From the NCBI GenBank assembly GCA_028456385.1, contig JALNQF010000597.1, positions 1 to 20,582 of the forward strand: a stretch of DNA of 20,582 bases, in the 5' to 3' direction. This document shows, piece by piece, positions 1-10,779 of this stretch. The position numbers and the translations under genes are program-made. Numbering within the stretch: position 1 is the first letter of the stretch; each line of letters begins with the position of its first letter. The notes beneath the pieces are model-generated. The model was not told the origin of the DNA. It made no database searches and was given only the letters and a program-made list of their open reading frames with translations. This DNA is from Ophiosphaerella korrae (Eukaryota > Ascomycota > Dothideomycetes > Pleosporales > Phaeosphaeriaceae).

Positions 1-5
1 TAAGT

Positions 6-25
6 ACTAGGTATATATACCTAGT
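6..25. repeat. Perfect 20-bp palindrome
   Basis: ACTAGGTATA followed directly by its reverse complement. It lies outside the recognisable part of element C. It could be the tip of an unidentified repeat, but chance is possible in DNA this AT-rich. Confidence 0.6.
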
Positions 26-63
26 AGCTTACTAAGCGCTAACTAAAAGTAGAAAGGTAGTTA

Positions 64-173
64 AATATTAGTAAGTTTGTAATATTAGTAAGTTGTAAAC
101 TTACTAATATATTAGTAAGTTTTATAATATTAGTTAGTTTACAATATTAGTAAGTTATAAACTTACTAATATT
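64..173. repeat. Cluster of direct and inverted 14-bp repeats forming hairpins
   Basis: The unit AATATTAGTAAGTT occurs in direct orientation at 64-77, 81-94, 109-121 (13 bp), 126-139 (one change) and 143-156. It occurs inverted at 98-110 and 160-173. Two adjacent pairs form tight hairpins: 81-94 with 98-110 (3-nt loop GTA, 13-bp stem), and 143-156 with 160-173 (3-nt loop ATA, perfect 14-bp stem). The block sits just beyond the point where the RT reading of element C becomes unrecognisable (about 200), so it may belong to a different repeat that truncates C. No protein reading is visible in 1-200. Confidence 0.85.
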
Positions 174-199
174 AGTATAAAAATAAAAGATATAAGAGA

Positions 200-736
200 T
201 AACTCTCTTATAATAATAAAGCCTTTATTTAAGAAATTTATTTAGTACTTTTTTAATATAAATAATATAATCTTATTTATTTTTATAGTATATAAAGATA
301 TTATCTAAGTAAATAATATAGATATAGTTTACTAGCTCTTTAAGAGTATAGTAAATATAAAACTAAAAAGTTATTAGTATATTTACTAAACTAAATAGTA
401 TAACAAGATATTTAAAACAACTATGTTTTATTTATTACTTTTTTTAATATATAGCTTATAATAAGTACTATAAAAGTTAAGTTTTAAAAAGATTTTTACT
501 TTAAATAGTTAATCTAATATTTTACTTATAAAATAAATTAAATATTTATCTTTAATTATAATTTTATTTAAGGTTTAGTAGTTTATATAAAAATAAAGTA
601 TACTATTTACTTTTAAAATAAAAAGAATTAAAGTACTTACTAAAGATTTACTTAAGTAAATCTATTTTTTCTTTTATACTATATTAAAGTATTCTTAAAA
701 GATATTTAGTTTTTAGTAAAATAAGTTATATATTAA
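200..736 (-). pseudogene. Element C: Ty3/gypsy reverse transcriptase remnant, downstream part
   Basis: The minus strand reads as a RIP-degraded gypsy RT. In order from 736 downward the translation shows the N-terminal linker, a stretch resembling SKSPxGAPILFV (read SKSLVSTLILFI), the motif read INY*TLNKIIIKDKY (family VDYRxLNKITIKxRY), then FKYLVILFSLVNIL (family FEYLVMPFGLxNAP) near 365-415, and IYLDNIFIY near 290-325 (the YLDD catalytic box with the second Asp changed to Asn). Frame slips occur between the second and third motifs. Similarity stops near 200. Upstream coding continues at 14772 because element A is inserted here. Sequence differs clearly from A and B, so C is another gypsy family. 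No function is possible. Confidence 0.8.
732..736. repeat. Target-site duplication of element A, left copy (ATTAA)
   Basis: ATTAA directly precedes the left LTR of element A, and the same five bases directly follow the right LTR at 14767-14771. Five bases is the usual duplication length for Ty3/gypsy integrases. Removing A plus one copy restores continuous minus-strand RT reading of element C. Confidence 0.9.
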
Positions 737-1199
737 TATAATAGGCTCACTAGAGTTAACTTCCTAGTAGCCCTTATAAAGTATTAGTAGATTAAGAAGT
801 AATAATAAAAGCTTATATAGTAATTAATAATAGACTTATAAATAATAGAAGATATTTTATAACTATCTTATATTAGCGTTCTATAGTTAAAGGATTAAAT
901 TATTAATACTATCCTAATAATACGTATTATATTAACTATATACTTATACTAATCTATTTATATAATACTATAGATTATTACTAATCTATTTATATATAAT
1001 TATAGATTACCTCTAATCTATTTTTATATTATTATAGATTACTTTAATCTATTCTTATATAATTATAGATTACTACTACGTATCCTAGTTATAAGTAGTT
1101 TCTTAATTAAAGTTATTACTCTACTTATCTTATACTTTGTTAGTACCTAAGTTAAAACTAATTAGTTCTATCTTAGTTTCTCTTATTACGCCTATAATA
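737..1199 (-). repeat. Element A 3' LTR (left copy)
   Basis: 463 bp, matching 14304-14766 base for base in length without a gap. I count about 23 differences, all transitions. It begins TATAATAGG on the plus strand and ends CCTATAATA, which are RIP forms of the TGTTATAGG/CCTATAACA terminal repeat that is perfect in element B's 5' LTR. The outer part (minus strand AGATAGAACTAATTAG and following) is closely related to the start of B's LTR, so the two elements are one family or sister subfamilies. It contains the fourfold hairpin array at 950-1072. Confidence 0.95.
950..1072. repeat. Four tandem hairpin units of about 32 bp inside the A LTR
   Basis: Units start at 950, 982, 1014 and 1045. Each opens with TAATCTAT and closes with ATAGATTA, so each can fold into a hairpin. 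The same array is in the other LTR at 14517-14639. Element B's LTRs carry a different arrangement of the same TAATCTA/TAGATTA words (about 5152-5244 and 11755-11799). A block of repeated inverted words in an LTR could be a transcription-factor or enhancer array, but no factor can be named from the sequence. Confidence 0.8.
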
Positions 1200-1213
1200 C
1201 TATCTTCTCCTCT
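1200..1213 (-). other. Polypurine tract of element A
   Basis: On the minus strand AGAGGAGAAGATAG stands directly before the 3' LTR, where plus-strand DNA synthesis is primed in LTR retrotransposons. The corresponding tract in element B is at 11615-11628. Confidence 0.75.
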
Positions 1214-1479
1214 AGGTAGGCTCTAGTTTATCTATCCTAGAGCTAGAGTTAATAATCCTATTTCTTTATTAATATTAAGCTCTTTATCCTCCCTTATACC
1301 TACTAAATCTACTCTCTATTATCTTTAATTAGTAGATTATATATTATATTATAGTATTACTATATTTCTTTATTCTTAGTATAAATCTATAAATCTTCTT
1401 CTAGAGTATATTTCTTTAAAGTATAGTAGAGCTTATAAAGTATATATTTATACTAATACTTATATATCTTATAATCTTT

Positions 1480-1865
1480 TTAGCTTATCTCTTATAGAGT
1501 ATAAGTTAATAATACTTATTTATATATCTATACTTATTTATAATAGAGAGAGCTATTAACTATACTTAAGATAAACTATCTAAATAGATTACTAAAGCTA
1601 AAAAAGAATATAATTAGATTCTAAGTATATAAGTAAAAAATTATACTTATTTAGTTTATCTTTATAAGATAAAAGCTTTAAATAATAAGAAGTCTATAGT
1701 ATAAGCTACTTTTATAAAGTCTAAGCTTAATTTTAAAGCTATAGTAGAGGCTACTTCTATTATATTAGGTGTTCTTATTATCTCTCTATCTAGTAGTAGT
1801 ATTATTAGTTTTCTTAATTTACTATAAGGCGTTCTAAGTAGTTTTAATTTTAAAACTCCTTTAGT
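1480..1865 (+). pseudogene. Antisense reading frame next to the 3' LTR of element A
   Basis: Read on the plus strand, opposite to A's gag-pol, from the codons at 1546 onward, it gives ERAIN, then a Lys-rich stretch with AKKEY, then YLVYLYKIKALNNKK, then a region ending IISLS near 1790. Element B carries a homologous frame on its own antisense strand at about 10955-11340 (EKAIN, AKAKYK, YLSCLYKIKALNNKK, IISLS). Length differences between the copies appear to be whole codons, and all breaks are TAA/TAG, as expected for RIP of Gln, Trp or Arg codons. The composition suggests a basic, helical or coiled-coil protein of roughly 100 residues or more. I do not recognise the family with certainty. Start and stop cannot be fixed, and a conserved non-coding region is the alternative. 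Confidence 0.45.
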
Positions 1866-4800
1866 TTCTTAAAGTAGTTAAGATTATCTTCTAGTTCCTA
1901 TATATCTTCCTATAGTTATCTTTTCTTATCTATTCTTATCTATTTTACTAAATAGTAGTTCCTACTATTATAGAACTAATATTCTAGGATTTCTTTTACT
2001 TCTTATTCTTTTTATTCTCTATATATATCTACTTTATATACTAGTAAGTCTACGTTTTATAGTACTATCTTTAGTAGTACTATATAGAAGGTTAAGTATA
2101 TCCTTATCTTATTTAGTAGCTTTAGTTTAAATATAACTAGTATAACTTCTTTCTTAATTTTATATAGTCTTATCTTAATATAGTCTAGTTTTAAGCTTAG
2201 TCTCTTACTCTTAATATTTTTTTATACTAACTATACTTTTTCTTTTTCTTTAAATTAAGGTCTCTATTTATACTTCCTATTATAGTATTTTACTATTTAA
2301 TTATATAGAAATTCTATATCCTATCTTAGTTAGTTATATATATCTTTAAGTTTATTAGTAAAGTTTTCTCTTCTTAGAGACTAAGATACTTTTAGTCTTT
2401 ATATTCTATATATACTAGAGTTAAATCTATAGTTTATAAAGAAAAGTAATATTCTTATTATTATATTTTTTACGCTATTATATACTAATTATACTATAGG
2501 TAATAGCTATACCTAATTATTCTAGTTATAGTTAAGGTAGTATCTTAAGTATTACTCTACTATTTAGTTTATTTGTTCTAATTATCTATCTATTTATAGG
2601 TAATACCTAGTAAATATTACGTATTTAATTCCTAGTTATATAGTTATTATTCCCTATAGTTTTAATATAAATCTTATATCTCTATCTATAATAATTTTAT
2701 CTAGTAGTCTATATTAACTAACTATAGTTCTTAGAACCTAGTATATAGTAACCTTTATCTTACTTTTCTTTTTATATAGTTTAAAGTATAAGTACTTTAT
2801 AAGTTTATTTACTATTATTAGGATTCTATTATACTTAACTCCTAATATTAAGTTTTTAAACTTAAGTAGCTTTGTAATAAAGTCTATTATAATAACTCCT
2901 TATAGTTATTCTAGTACTTCTACTAGTTATAGTATTCTATATAGTATATATCTATTATATTTATTTTTTTAGTATTCTATATAGTTTTATAGTACTTTTA
3001 TTACTAGTTATCTTACTCTTAGAATATAGTAATCTTATAGTAGTCTATCTAATATTCTTTTAATACCTTAGTAGCTATATACTAGTAACTTATAGAATTA
3101 CTATATAAATTCTCTTTACATTTTTCTTAGAATATATATTCTTCTATAAGCTTATATAAGTCCTTTTTAGATTTCTAGTTTTTTTATTTTTTTAGCTACT
3201 TCTTATATTATTTTCTAAATCTATTTATCTAGCTTACTATTCTTTCTTTTAAGTGTTGTAGCTATTTTAAGTATATTTAAGACTAAGTATCTTTTTTTAT
3301 TCTATACTAGAACTATACTAGTAGTATTTACTTTTTCTTATAAGTCTAGTCTTCTACTAAAAGCGTTTATAAATTAGTTATCTTTCTCTTTTATATATAT
3401 AATTTCTATATTAAATATTAATAAGAATTTCTACTATCTTATATATTATTATAATAGTTCTTTATTTATTATAAATTCTATTAGGTTCTTATAGTCTATA
3501 TAGACTCTTATCTTATATTTTACTCTTTATAAGTATACTCTCTATTACTTAAATACTTTATAGATTGCTAGTATTTCTTTATTATAAATTAAGTAATTAA
3601 GTTCTACTATCTTTATCTTCTTAGAGAAGTATTTAACTAGATATTCTTTTTTAGTCTCTAGATCTTCTTATATTAGTACTATTCTATAGACTAAGTTAGA
3701 TACATCTATTTTTATAATTACTAGTAGGTCTAGGTTATATATTCTAATAACTAGGTTTTCTATAAACTTCTTTTTAATCTTATTAAATACTTTATTGTAT
3801 TTTTTTATCTATTTAAATAGTATATCTTTTCTTATAAGTTTTATTATTAGTTCTATATCTTTAGACTATCTTATTATTAGTTTTTTATAAAAGTTTACTA
3901 GCCTATAAAATTATTATACCTCTTTTAAGTTTCTTAGTATTAGCTATTTATTAATTAACTTAATTTTTTTAGAGTTAATTTTAATTTTTCCTAGTTCTAT
4001 AATAAATCTAAGGAAGTCTATTTCCTTTATATAGAATTTGTATTTTCTTATTTTAAGAAATAGTTTACTTTCTACTAATTTTCTTAGTACTTTGTATATA
4101 TATTATATATATTCTTCTTCTATTTCTAAGAATATAAAGATATTATCTAAGTATATAAATATAAATACGTCTAAGTACTCTCTTAGTACTATATTAATTC
4201 TTTCTTAAAAGGTAGCTAGTGCGTTTATTAAGCTAAATAGTATAACTAGGTATTTATATAGTCTATATTATATTCTAAATACTATTTTCTACTTATCTCT
4301 TTCTTTAATTCTAATCTAGTAGTAAGTGTTCTAGATATCTAGTTTTATAAAGATTTTTACTTTCTATAGCTTATCTTATATTCTATCTATTTATAGTAGT
4401 AGGTATTAGTTCTTGTTTATAATTATATTAGTCTTTTTAAAATCTATATAGAGTCTTTTATTACTTATTTTCTTTTTATCTATAAATATAAGTCTATATA
4501 CTACTAAGGATTTAGATTCTTATATCTATCTTTTCTTAATTATATTTTTAATAAATACTTATTTAATTTTAGATTCTTCTTCTATTTTTCTATAAACTAA
4601 GCTCTATCTTACGTCTTTATCTTCTTTTAGGTTTATTACTAAGTTTTATAGCTAATATTCTAGAAGATATTCTTTAAGTTCTATAAGCTATTTTTTTTAT
4701 TTCTTATATTCTTCTAGGAATTTTCCTTTATAGGTGCTTATATTAGCTTTTAGTATATCTATTTTATAGTAGCTAATTTTTCTTATTCTCTAATTAATAT

Positions 4801-5026
4801 ATAGGTTAGTTATCTATAACTATAGTATTTCTAGTATTATATCTATAACTATATTCTTAATTATTATCTCTTCTAGTTTTAATATAGATAGAACTATTTT
4901 AAACTTTATAAGTTTCTAGAATAGTTTTCTTTTAATTATACTTAGTTATTAAAGGTACTTCTTTATTATATAACGTATTCTTTATATTTTTATAAACTTC
5001 TTTAATATAAAGTTCTTTATAGCTCT
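1866..5026 (-). pseudogene. Element A pol, downstream part: protease remainder, RT, RNase H, integrase, chromodomain
   Basis: Minus-strand frame continuing from the right-hand part of A across the B insertion. The protease resumes at 5026 just after the D-S-G codons. RT carries the catalytic box read YLDN at 4142-4153 (second Asp to Asn). The RNase H domain closes with the FSRRLDL tract at about 3340-3380 (family LSRR). Integrase follows, with the IIIDRDI motif around 2670-2700. A chromodomain ends the protein at about 1870-2005 (EVKEIL, then YYLVK, then ELEDNLNY). Codon phase at 5026, 4153 and 2002 is identical, so there is no net indel over 3.1 kb, only RIP stops and missense changes. An integrase-linked chromodomain places A in the chromovirus branch of Ty3/gypsy, whose members can target heterochromatin. 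Confidence 0.9.
5022..5026. repeat. Target-site duplication of element B, left copy (GCTCT)
   Basis: GCTCT directly precedes the TGTTATAGG start of B's 5' LTR and is repeated directly after the 3' LTR at 12009-12013. On A's coding strand it is AGAGC, inside the codons of the protease active-site triad and the following Ala. Confidence 0.92.
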
Positions 5027-5453
5027 TGTTATAGGTGTAATAGAAGAAATCGAGATAGAACTAATTAGTCCTAATCTAGGCGCTAACAAAGTATAAGACA
5101 AGTAGAGTAATAACCTTAATTAGGAAACTATACATAACTAGGACACCTAGGCTAATCTATAATCTATAGATTCTTAGTATTAATAGATTATAGATTAAGA
5201 CAATCTACAATCTACTAGTCTTAGTAAATATAGATTATAGATTACAACAAGTATATAGTTAGTAAGATGCGTATTATTAAGATAGTATTAGTAATTCAAT
5301 CTATTAACTATAGAACGCTAATACAACATAGTTGCAAAACATCTTCTATTATTTATAGTTATTATAGATTCTAATACAAGCTTTTACTATTAACTTATAA
5401 TCTACTAACTCTAAATATAGGTACCTATAGTTAATAACAAGTAGCCTATAACA
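5027..5453 (+). repeat. Element B 5' LTR
   Basis: 427 bp, TGTTATAGG at the start and CCTATAACA at the end. It is 47 bp longer than the 3' LTR because a segment between two copies of a 14-bp direct repeat (5184-5197 and 5231-5244) is present here and reduced to one copy there. It is one of the least mutated parts of the window and keeps a dozen CpA steps on the plus strand. Confidence 0.95.
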
Positions 5454-5526
5454 CCTTACTAATTTAGTTATTACGAGAAGTAAAGTGTAAGTAATATATA
5501 GTCTAGCTAATATAATAGTAGAAAGT

Positions 5527-6540
5527 ATAACAAAATAATTAAGTAAAGCTCCTAAAAGTAGTCCTAAATTAGATAGTACTATATAGGAAACAATTAAGGG
5601 TTGTCTTAACTAACTAATTAACAAGAAAGAAGATATAAAAATAGTAATTAATACCTTAGAGACGTAGAATAAAGAACTACAAGATTACGTAAAATAAAAT
5701 AAGGTATAAATTAAAGCTATTATACAAGGATAGAATTAGATAGAACTAATTATACAACGCCTAGTAATAAGCGCAATAAAGAAACTACTAAAGATACTTA
5801 TTCTTAAGAAGTTTAATAGAATAAGAAAAAATTTAAGACCCTTTATTATATTAGTATAACTTTAAATAGATATACAAGTACTATACTTTAATATAGAAGA
5901 AAAGAAGGTAATATATATTAGATTATACCTTAAGGAAAATATAATAAGATAGTACAAACCTTACTAGATAGATTATACAATACATTTACTAATAACCTAG
6001 AAAGATAAGACTAGAGCTATCTTTAGAAGTTATAAATACTTTACTAAACGAATAAGAGTAGTATTTAGAGATATAGATATTACCTAATAAGCTAAAGAAT
6101 AATTAGAGAAGCTTATATAAAATTAGAGTATCCTTAAATATATATTATAGTTTAAATAACTATTATAAAATATAGAATAAAATCAGTTAGCCTTAATATT
6201 ATAATTTAAGTAAGGACTTAACTCTAAGATCTAATACAAGATAATATATATAGAGAAACTATAAATACTAGAAGCTCTAAAGTAATAAGTAATATAAATT
6301 AATAATAATCTTTAAGAATAGAAGAAGAATAAATATAGAGGTTACACCTAGAACTATAACTAGGGAGACCTAATAGTCTTTAATACTAACAAGGATAAAA
6401 AGAAAAAGAAGAATAAAGACTTTAAGTACTTTAATTATAGTAAACTAGGCTACTATATAAAAGACTACTAATTACAAAAGAAGAAGGATATAGTATACTA
6501 TAAATATAGGAAACTAAGATACTTTATAAAAAACTACAAA
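5527..6540 (+). pseudogene. Element B gag (capsid and nucleocapsid)
   Basis: Frame 1 of the window. The likely start is the ATA at 5527, probably a former ATG, followed by TK*LSKAPKSSPKLDS. A Lys/Glu-rich, coiled-coil-like stretch (KKEDIKIVINTLET, about 5623-5664) precedes the retrotransposon Gag capsid region at about 5806-6300, with EEKKVIYI and RSYKYFTKRIRVVFRDIDIT resembling the family. Two CX2CX4HX4C knuckles end the frame at 6427-6468 and 6496-6537. Gag would form the particle and the knuckles would bind the element's RNA. In element A the same frame runs on into pol without a break. In B a one-base difference in the A-run at 6580-6588 puts pol in frame 2. Confidence 0.85.
6427..6537 (+). 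other. Two RIP-destroyed CCHC zinc knuckles of element B Gag
   Basis: Knuckle 1 (6427-6468) reads YFNYSKLGYYIKDY and knuckle 2 (6496-6537) reads YYKYRKLRYFIKNY. Spacing is exactly that of CX2CX4HX4C. All six Cys positions are Tyr (TGC/TGT to TAC/TAT, G to A on this strand) and both His positions are Tyr (CAC to TAC, C to T on this strand). So both strands were deaminated here and zinc binding is lost. Confidence 0.9.
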
Positions 6541-7735
6541 GGTAAAAACTTAAAGAAAGAAACTTAGTTAAAAATAACTAAAAAAAAAGAAAGAAGTACT
6601 ATAAGTATAGGCTAAACCTTAAGAGAAAGTAGCTAGAAGTAAAGAAATATAATATATAATACTCTATTAGACCTTTTATTACAAAGATAACTACTATATA
6701 TATCTTTCTAGTAAATAGAGAGTAGGATACTTCCTATAATAAAAGTAGAAAGTAGCTGCTATAAAAGAAAGTAGAATAAAAGCTTAGCTAGAAGAGATAG
6801 CTAAAGTAATAAACCTAATAGTAGAAGATCTAAAAGGAGAAAAGCTCCTAGTACTATTAATCTAAGCTAAAGAACTAGTACTAGATAAGGAGACTACTAT
6901 AACTACCTCTAAAGGACTATAAAGAAGTAAGAAATAAATTAGTATAAAAGGTATAAAGTATACCTAGCTAATAATATATAGCTATAATAGCTATACAATA
7001 ATAGATATAGAGGAATAAAATAAAGAATAGAAGTTTATTTAGATATACTTAATAGTTATAAGTATAGAGGAAGTATATAAAGACTAGAAAGAATATAATC
7101 TTAAAGAAATAAAGTTTATACTATTTTAAAAATAGATAAAGTAATATATAGTTATAGTAGAAAGAATACCTATACTAAAAGAATAGTAATACCTTATAAG
7201 AAAAATATAATAGATTAACAAAGCCTATATACTAAGAGTACTAGTAGTATACTATATCCTAATAATAAATATACCTAGTAAAGATAAGTACTAAAAAGGG
7301 GATAATAAAATAATAGATCTAGAATATCTAGTATACTTTAAAGTATTATAGATATTATACCTAGATAAGAATTATATTATATATAGAAACCCTAAAGTAA
7401 ATAATAATATATAGCCTATAAAGAGAAGAGGCTATAACTATATAAGAGTAATTATAGTAGAAGATATCTAAGGATAAGAAATAATCCTAGAAGATAGATA
7501 CCTAGTAGTAAAACCTAGACCTAAGTTAACTAAGAAATACGTCTAAGGAAGACTATAGTACAAATATACAAATAATAAATATCTAAAATACGTAGAATAT
7601 AAACTTAAAGTAAGGCTATAGCCCTAGAAAGAAAGATAGTTTAATAAATTACTAAAGTAAGAAAAGCTAAAAAGTATAAGAGGCTTATATATTACAAAAA
7701 TAAGTATATACTAAAGAAAGAAAGTATAATTAATA

Positions 7736-7770
7736 ATTAATAGTAGAGCTATAAGAAACTTTATATTAAA
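7736..7770 (+). other. Element B aspartic protease active site
   Basis: Reads I-N-S-R-A-I-R-N-F-I, the mutated form of the retroviral-type I-D-S-G-A motif. The catalytic Asp is Asn (AAT at 7739-7741) and the Gly is Arg (AGA at 7745-7747), both G to A. This position is homologous to the exact place where B itself is inserted in A. Confidence 0.85.
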
Positions 7771-8329
7771 AAAGTTTATAGAAATATAAAGAATAAAGTA
7801 TAGAACAAAGAAGTACTCTTAATAATTAAGTATAATTAAAGGAAAACTATTCTAAGAACCTATATAGTTTAAAATAGTACCTTTAACACTTAAGTTAGAA
7901 AGACTAGACATTAAGAATATAGTTATAGATATAATAATAATTAATAATAAACAAGATATTATATTAAAAATACTATAGTTATAGATAACTAACTTATATA
8001 TTAATTAGAAAACTAGAGAAATTAGTTATAATAAAATAGATATATTAAAAGCTAATATAAGTACTTATAAAAGAGAATTCCTTAAAAAATACAAGAAATA
8101 GGAAAAGTAGCTTATAGAGCTAGAAGACTATCTTCTAGAATATTAACTATAGGACTTAGCGATAGAACTAAAAGAAGGTAAAAACGTAAGATAGAGCCTA
8201 GTCTATTAGAAAATAGAAGAAGAATCTAAAATTAAATAAATATTTATCTAAGACGTAATAAAGAAAGGATAGATAAGAGAATCTAAATCCTTAGTAGTAT
8301 ATAGACTAATATTTATAGATAAAAAAGAG

Positions 8330-9460
8330 ACAAGTAATAAGAGACTTTATATAGATTTTAAGAAAACTAATACAATTACTAATAAGAACTAATACCTACT
8401 ACTATAAATAGATAGAATACAAAATAGACTATAGAGAGTAAAAATCTTTATAAAACTAGATATCTAAAACGCTTACTACTAGATTAGAATTAAAAAAGGT
8501 AATAAATAGAAAACAGCGTTTAGAATATAGTACAAACTATATAAATACTTAGTTATACTATTTAGCTTAATAAACGCACTAGTAGTATTCTAAGAAAGAA
8601 TTAATATAGTACTAAGAGAGTACTTAGATATATTTATATTTGCATATTTAGATAATATTCTAATATTCTTAGAAATAGAAGAAGAATATATACTACACGT
8701 ATACAAAGTACTAGAAAAACTAGTAGAAAATAAACTATTTCTTAAAATAAGAAAGTATAAATTCTATATAAAGAAAATAGATTTCCTTAGATTTATTATT
8801 AAACTAGGAAAAATTAAGATTAACTTAGAAAAGATTAGATTAATTAATAAATAGCTAATACTAAGAAACCTAAAAGAAGTATAGTAGTTCTATAGGCTAG
8901 CTAACTTTTATAGAAAGTTAATAATAAGATAGTCTAAAGATATAGAACTAATAACAAGACTTATAAAAAAAGATACGCTATTTAAATAGATAAAAGAATA
9001 TAATAAAGTATTTAGAAAGATTAAAAGAAAGTTTATAGAAAATCTAGTTATTAGAATATATAACCTAGACTTACTAGTAATAGTAAAAATAGATACATCT
9101 AATTTAGTCTATAGAATAGCACTAATATAGGAAGACCTAGAGACTAGAAAAGAATACTTAATTAAGTACTTCTCTAAGAAAATAAAAATAGTAGAACTTA
9201 ACTATTTAATCTACAACAAGAAAATACTAGCGATTTACAAAGTATTTAAATAATAGAGAGTATACTTATAAAGAGTAAAGTATTAGATAAAAGTCTATAT
9301 AGACTATAAGAATCTTATAGGATTTATAATAAATAAAGAACTATCGCAACACTATATAAGATAGTAGGAATTCCTATTAATATTTAATATAGAAATTATA
9401 TATATAAAAGGAAAAAATAATTAGTTTATAGATACTCTTAGTAGAAGACTAGACTTATAA
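8330..9460 (+). other. Element B reverse transcriptase and RNase H domains
   Basis: RT motifs in order are RLYIDFKKTNTITNKN (family VDFRxxNxxTIKxR), IFIKLDI*NAYY, KYLVILFSLINAL and the catalytic box AYLDNILIFL at 8645-8656 (YLDD with the second Asp to Asn). The thumb and the LGKIKIN region follow. RNase H continues from about 9040 with KIDTS, AIYKVFK and VYIDYKNL (family TDHKNL), and ends at IDTLSRRLDL near 9425-9460. The order is as expected for Ty3/gypsy RT-RNase H. Confidence 0.88.
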
Positions 9461-9639
9461 GAAGAAGTAAGCGCTACTAGTATAGTTCTAGTTAAGAACA
9501 AAGAAGGATACTTAGTCTTAAATATACCTAAGATAGCTAGAACACTTAAAAGAATAAGTAATAAACTAGATAAATAGATTTAGAAAACAACGTAAGAAGT
9601 ATCTAAAGAAATAGAGAAACTAGAAATCTAAGAAAGAAT

Positions 9640-10380
9640 TATACAAGTTTATAGAAGAATATATATTCTAAGAAAAATATAAAGAGAATTTATAAGATAA
9701 TTCTATAAATTACTAGTATATAGTTACTAAGGAATTAAGAAAATATTAGATAGACTACTACAAGACTACTATATTCTAAAAGTAAAGTAATTAGTAATAG
9801 AAGTACTATAAGACTATATAGAATACTACAAGAATAAGTATAATAGACACGTACTATATAGAATACTATAACTAGTAGAAATACTAGAATAACTATAAAA
9901 AGTTATTATAATAGACTTTATTACAAAACTACTTAAGTCTAAAGACCTAATATTAAGAGTTAAATATAATAGAATTATAATAATAGTAGATAAGCTTATA
10001 AAGTATATATACTTCTAACTATATAAAGAGAAAAGTAGGATAGAAGTTACTATATACTAGGTTCTAGGAACTATAATTAGTTAATATAGACTACTAGACA
10101 AGATTATTATAGATAGAGATATACAATTTATATTAAAACTATAGAGAATAATATTAGCGTAATTAGGAATATAATATATAATATCTATAGTATATTAACT
10201 ATAAATAGATAGATAATTAGAATAAATAAATTAGATAGTAGAGCAATACTTAAGATACTACCTTAACTATAACTAGAATAACTAGGTATAGTTATTACCT
10301 ATAGTATAGTTAGTATATAATAGTATAAAGAATATAGTAACAAGAGTATTACTTTTCTTTATAAACTATAGATTTAAGCC
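9640..10380 (+). other. Element B integrase
   Basis: The N-terminal HHCC zinc domain is recognisable but its ligands are Tyr: LVYSY*GIKK near 9716-9740 for the His pair and YIEYYKNK near 9815-9840 for the Cys pair. The catalytic core keeps all three acidic residues: Asp at 9914-9916 (IIIDF), Asp at 10112-10114 (IIIDRDIQF) and Glu at 10220-10222 (LE*IN*IVEQYL). There are 35 residues between the last two, the classic DX35E spacing. Integrase would join element cDNA to the chromosome. Stops prevent a full product. Confidence 0.88.
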
Positions 10381-10779
10381 TAACGTATATTAAATACTAA
10401 GAAACTAGATATCTTAGTCTCTAAAAAGAGAAAACTTTACTAATAGACTTAAAGATATACAAAATTAACTAAGATAAGATGTAAAATTTTTATATAATTA
10501 TATAGCAAAGTACTATAATAAAAAGTATAAAGAGAGACCCTAATTTAAAGAAAGAGAAAAAGTATAGCTAGTATAAAAGAATATTAAGAGTAAACGCCTA
10601 AGTTTAAAATTAGACTACGTTAAGATAAGACTATACAAAATTAAGAAAGAAGTTACACTAGTTACGTTTAGACTAAAGCTACTAAATAAGATAAGAATAT
10701 ACCTAATATTCTATATAGCTCTACTAGAACAAGTACTATAGAACGTAGAACTACTAGTATATAAAGTAGATACGTATAG

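Noticed and set aside
1..60. Similarity of the first bases to the last bases of the window (CTAGGTAT), suggesting one large repeat unit
   Set aside because: Only about eight bases agree, which is expected by chance in this composition.
950..1072. CRISPR-like array (regular 32-bp repeats)
   Set aside because: The units are inverted repeats inside an LTR, present in both LTRs, with AT-only spacers and no cas genes.
1480..5000. Many short open frames on both strands
   Set aside because: Almost all are shadows of the degraded gag-pol frame or chance frames in AT-rich DNA. Only the antisense block shared by A and B was kept.
5028..5045. LTR of B starting at the TGTAATAG of position 5036
   Set aside because: That start gives no target duplication. 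Starting at 5027 gives a perfect 9-bp terminal repeat and the GCTCT duplication.
6580..6589. Programmed frameshift between gag and pol in element B
   Set aside because: Element A reads gag into pol in one frame at the same place and has one base fewer in this tract, so a simple indel in the A-run is the better explanation.
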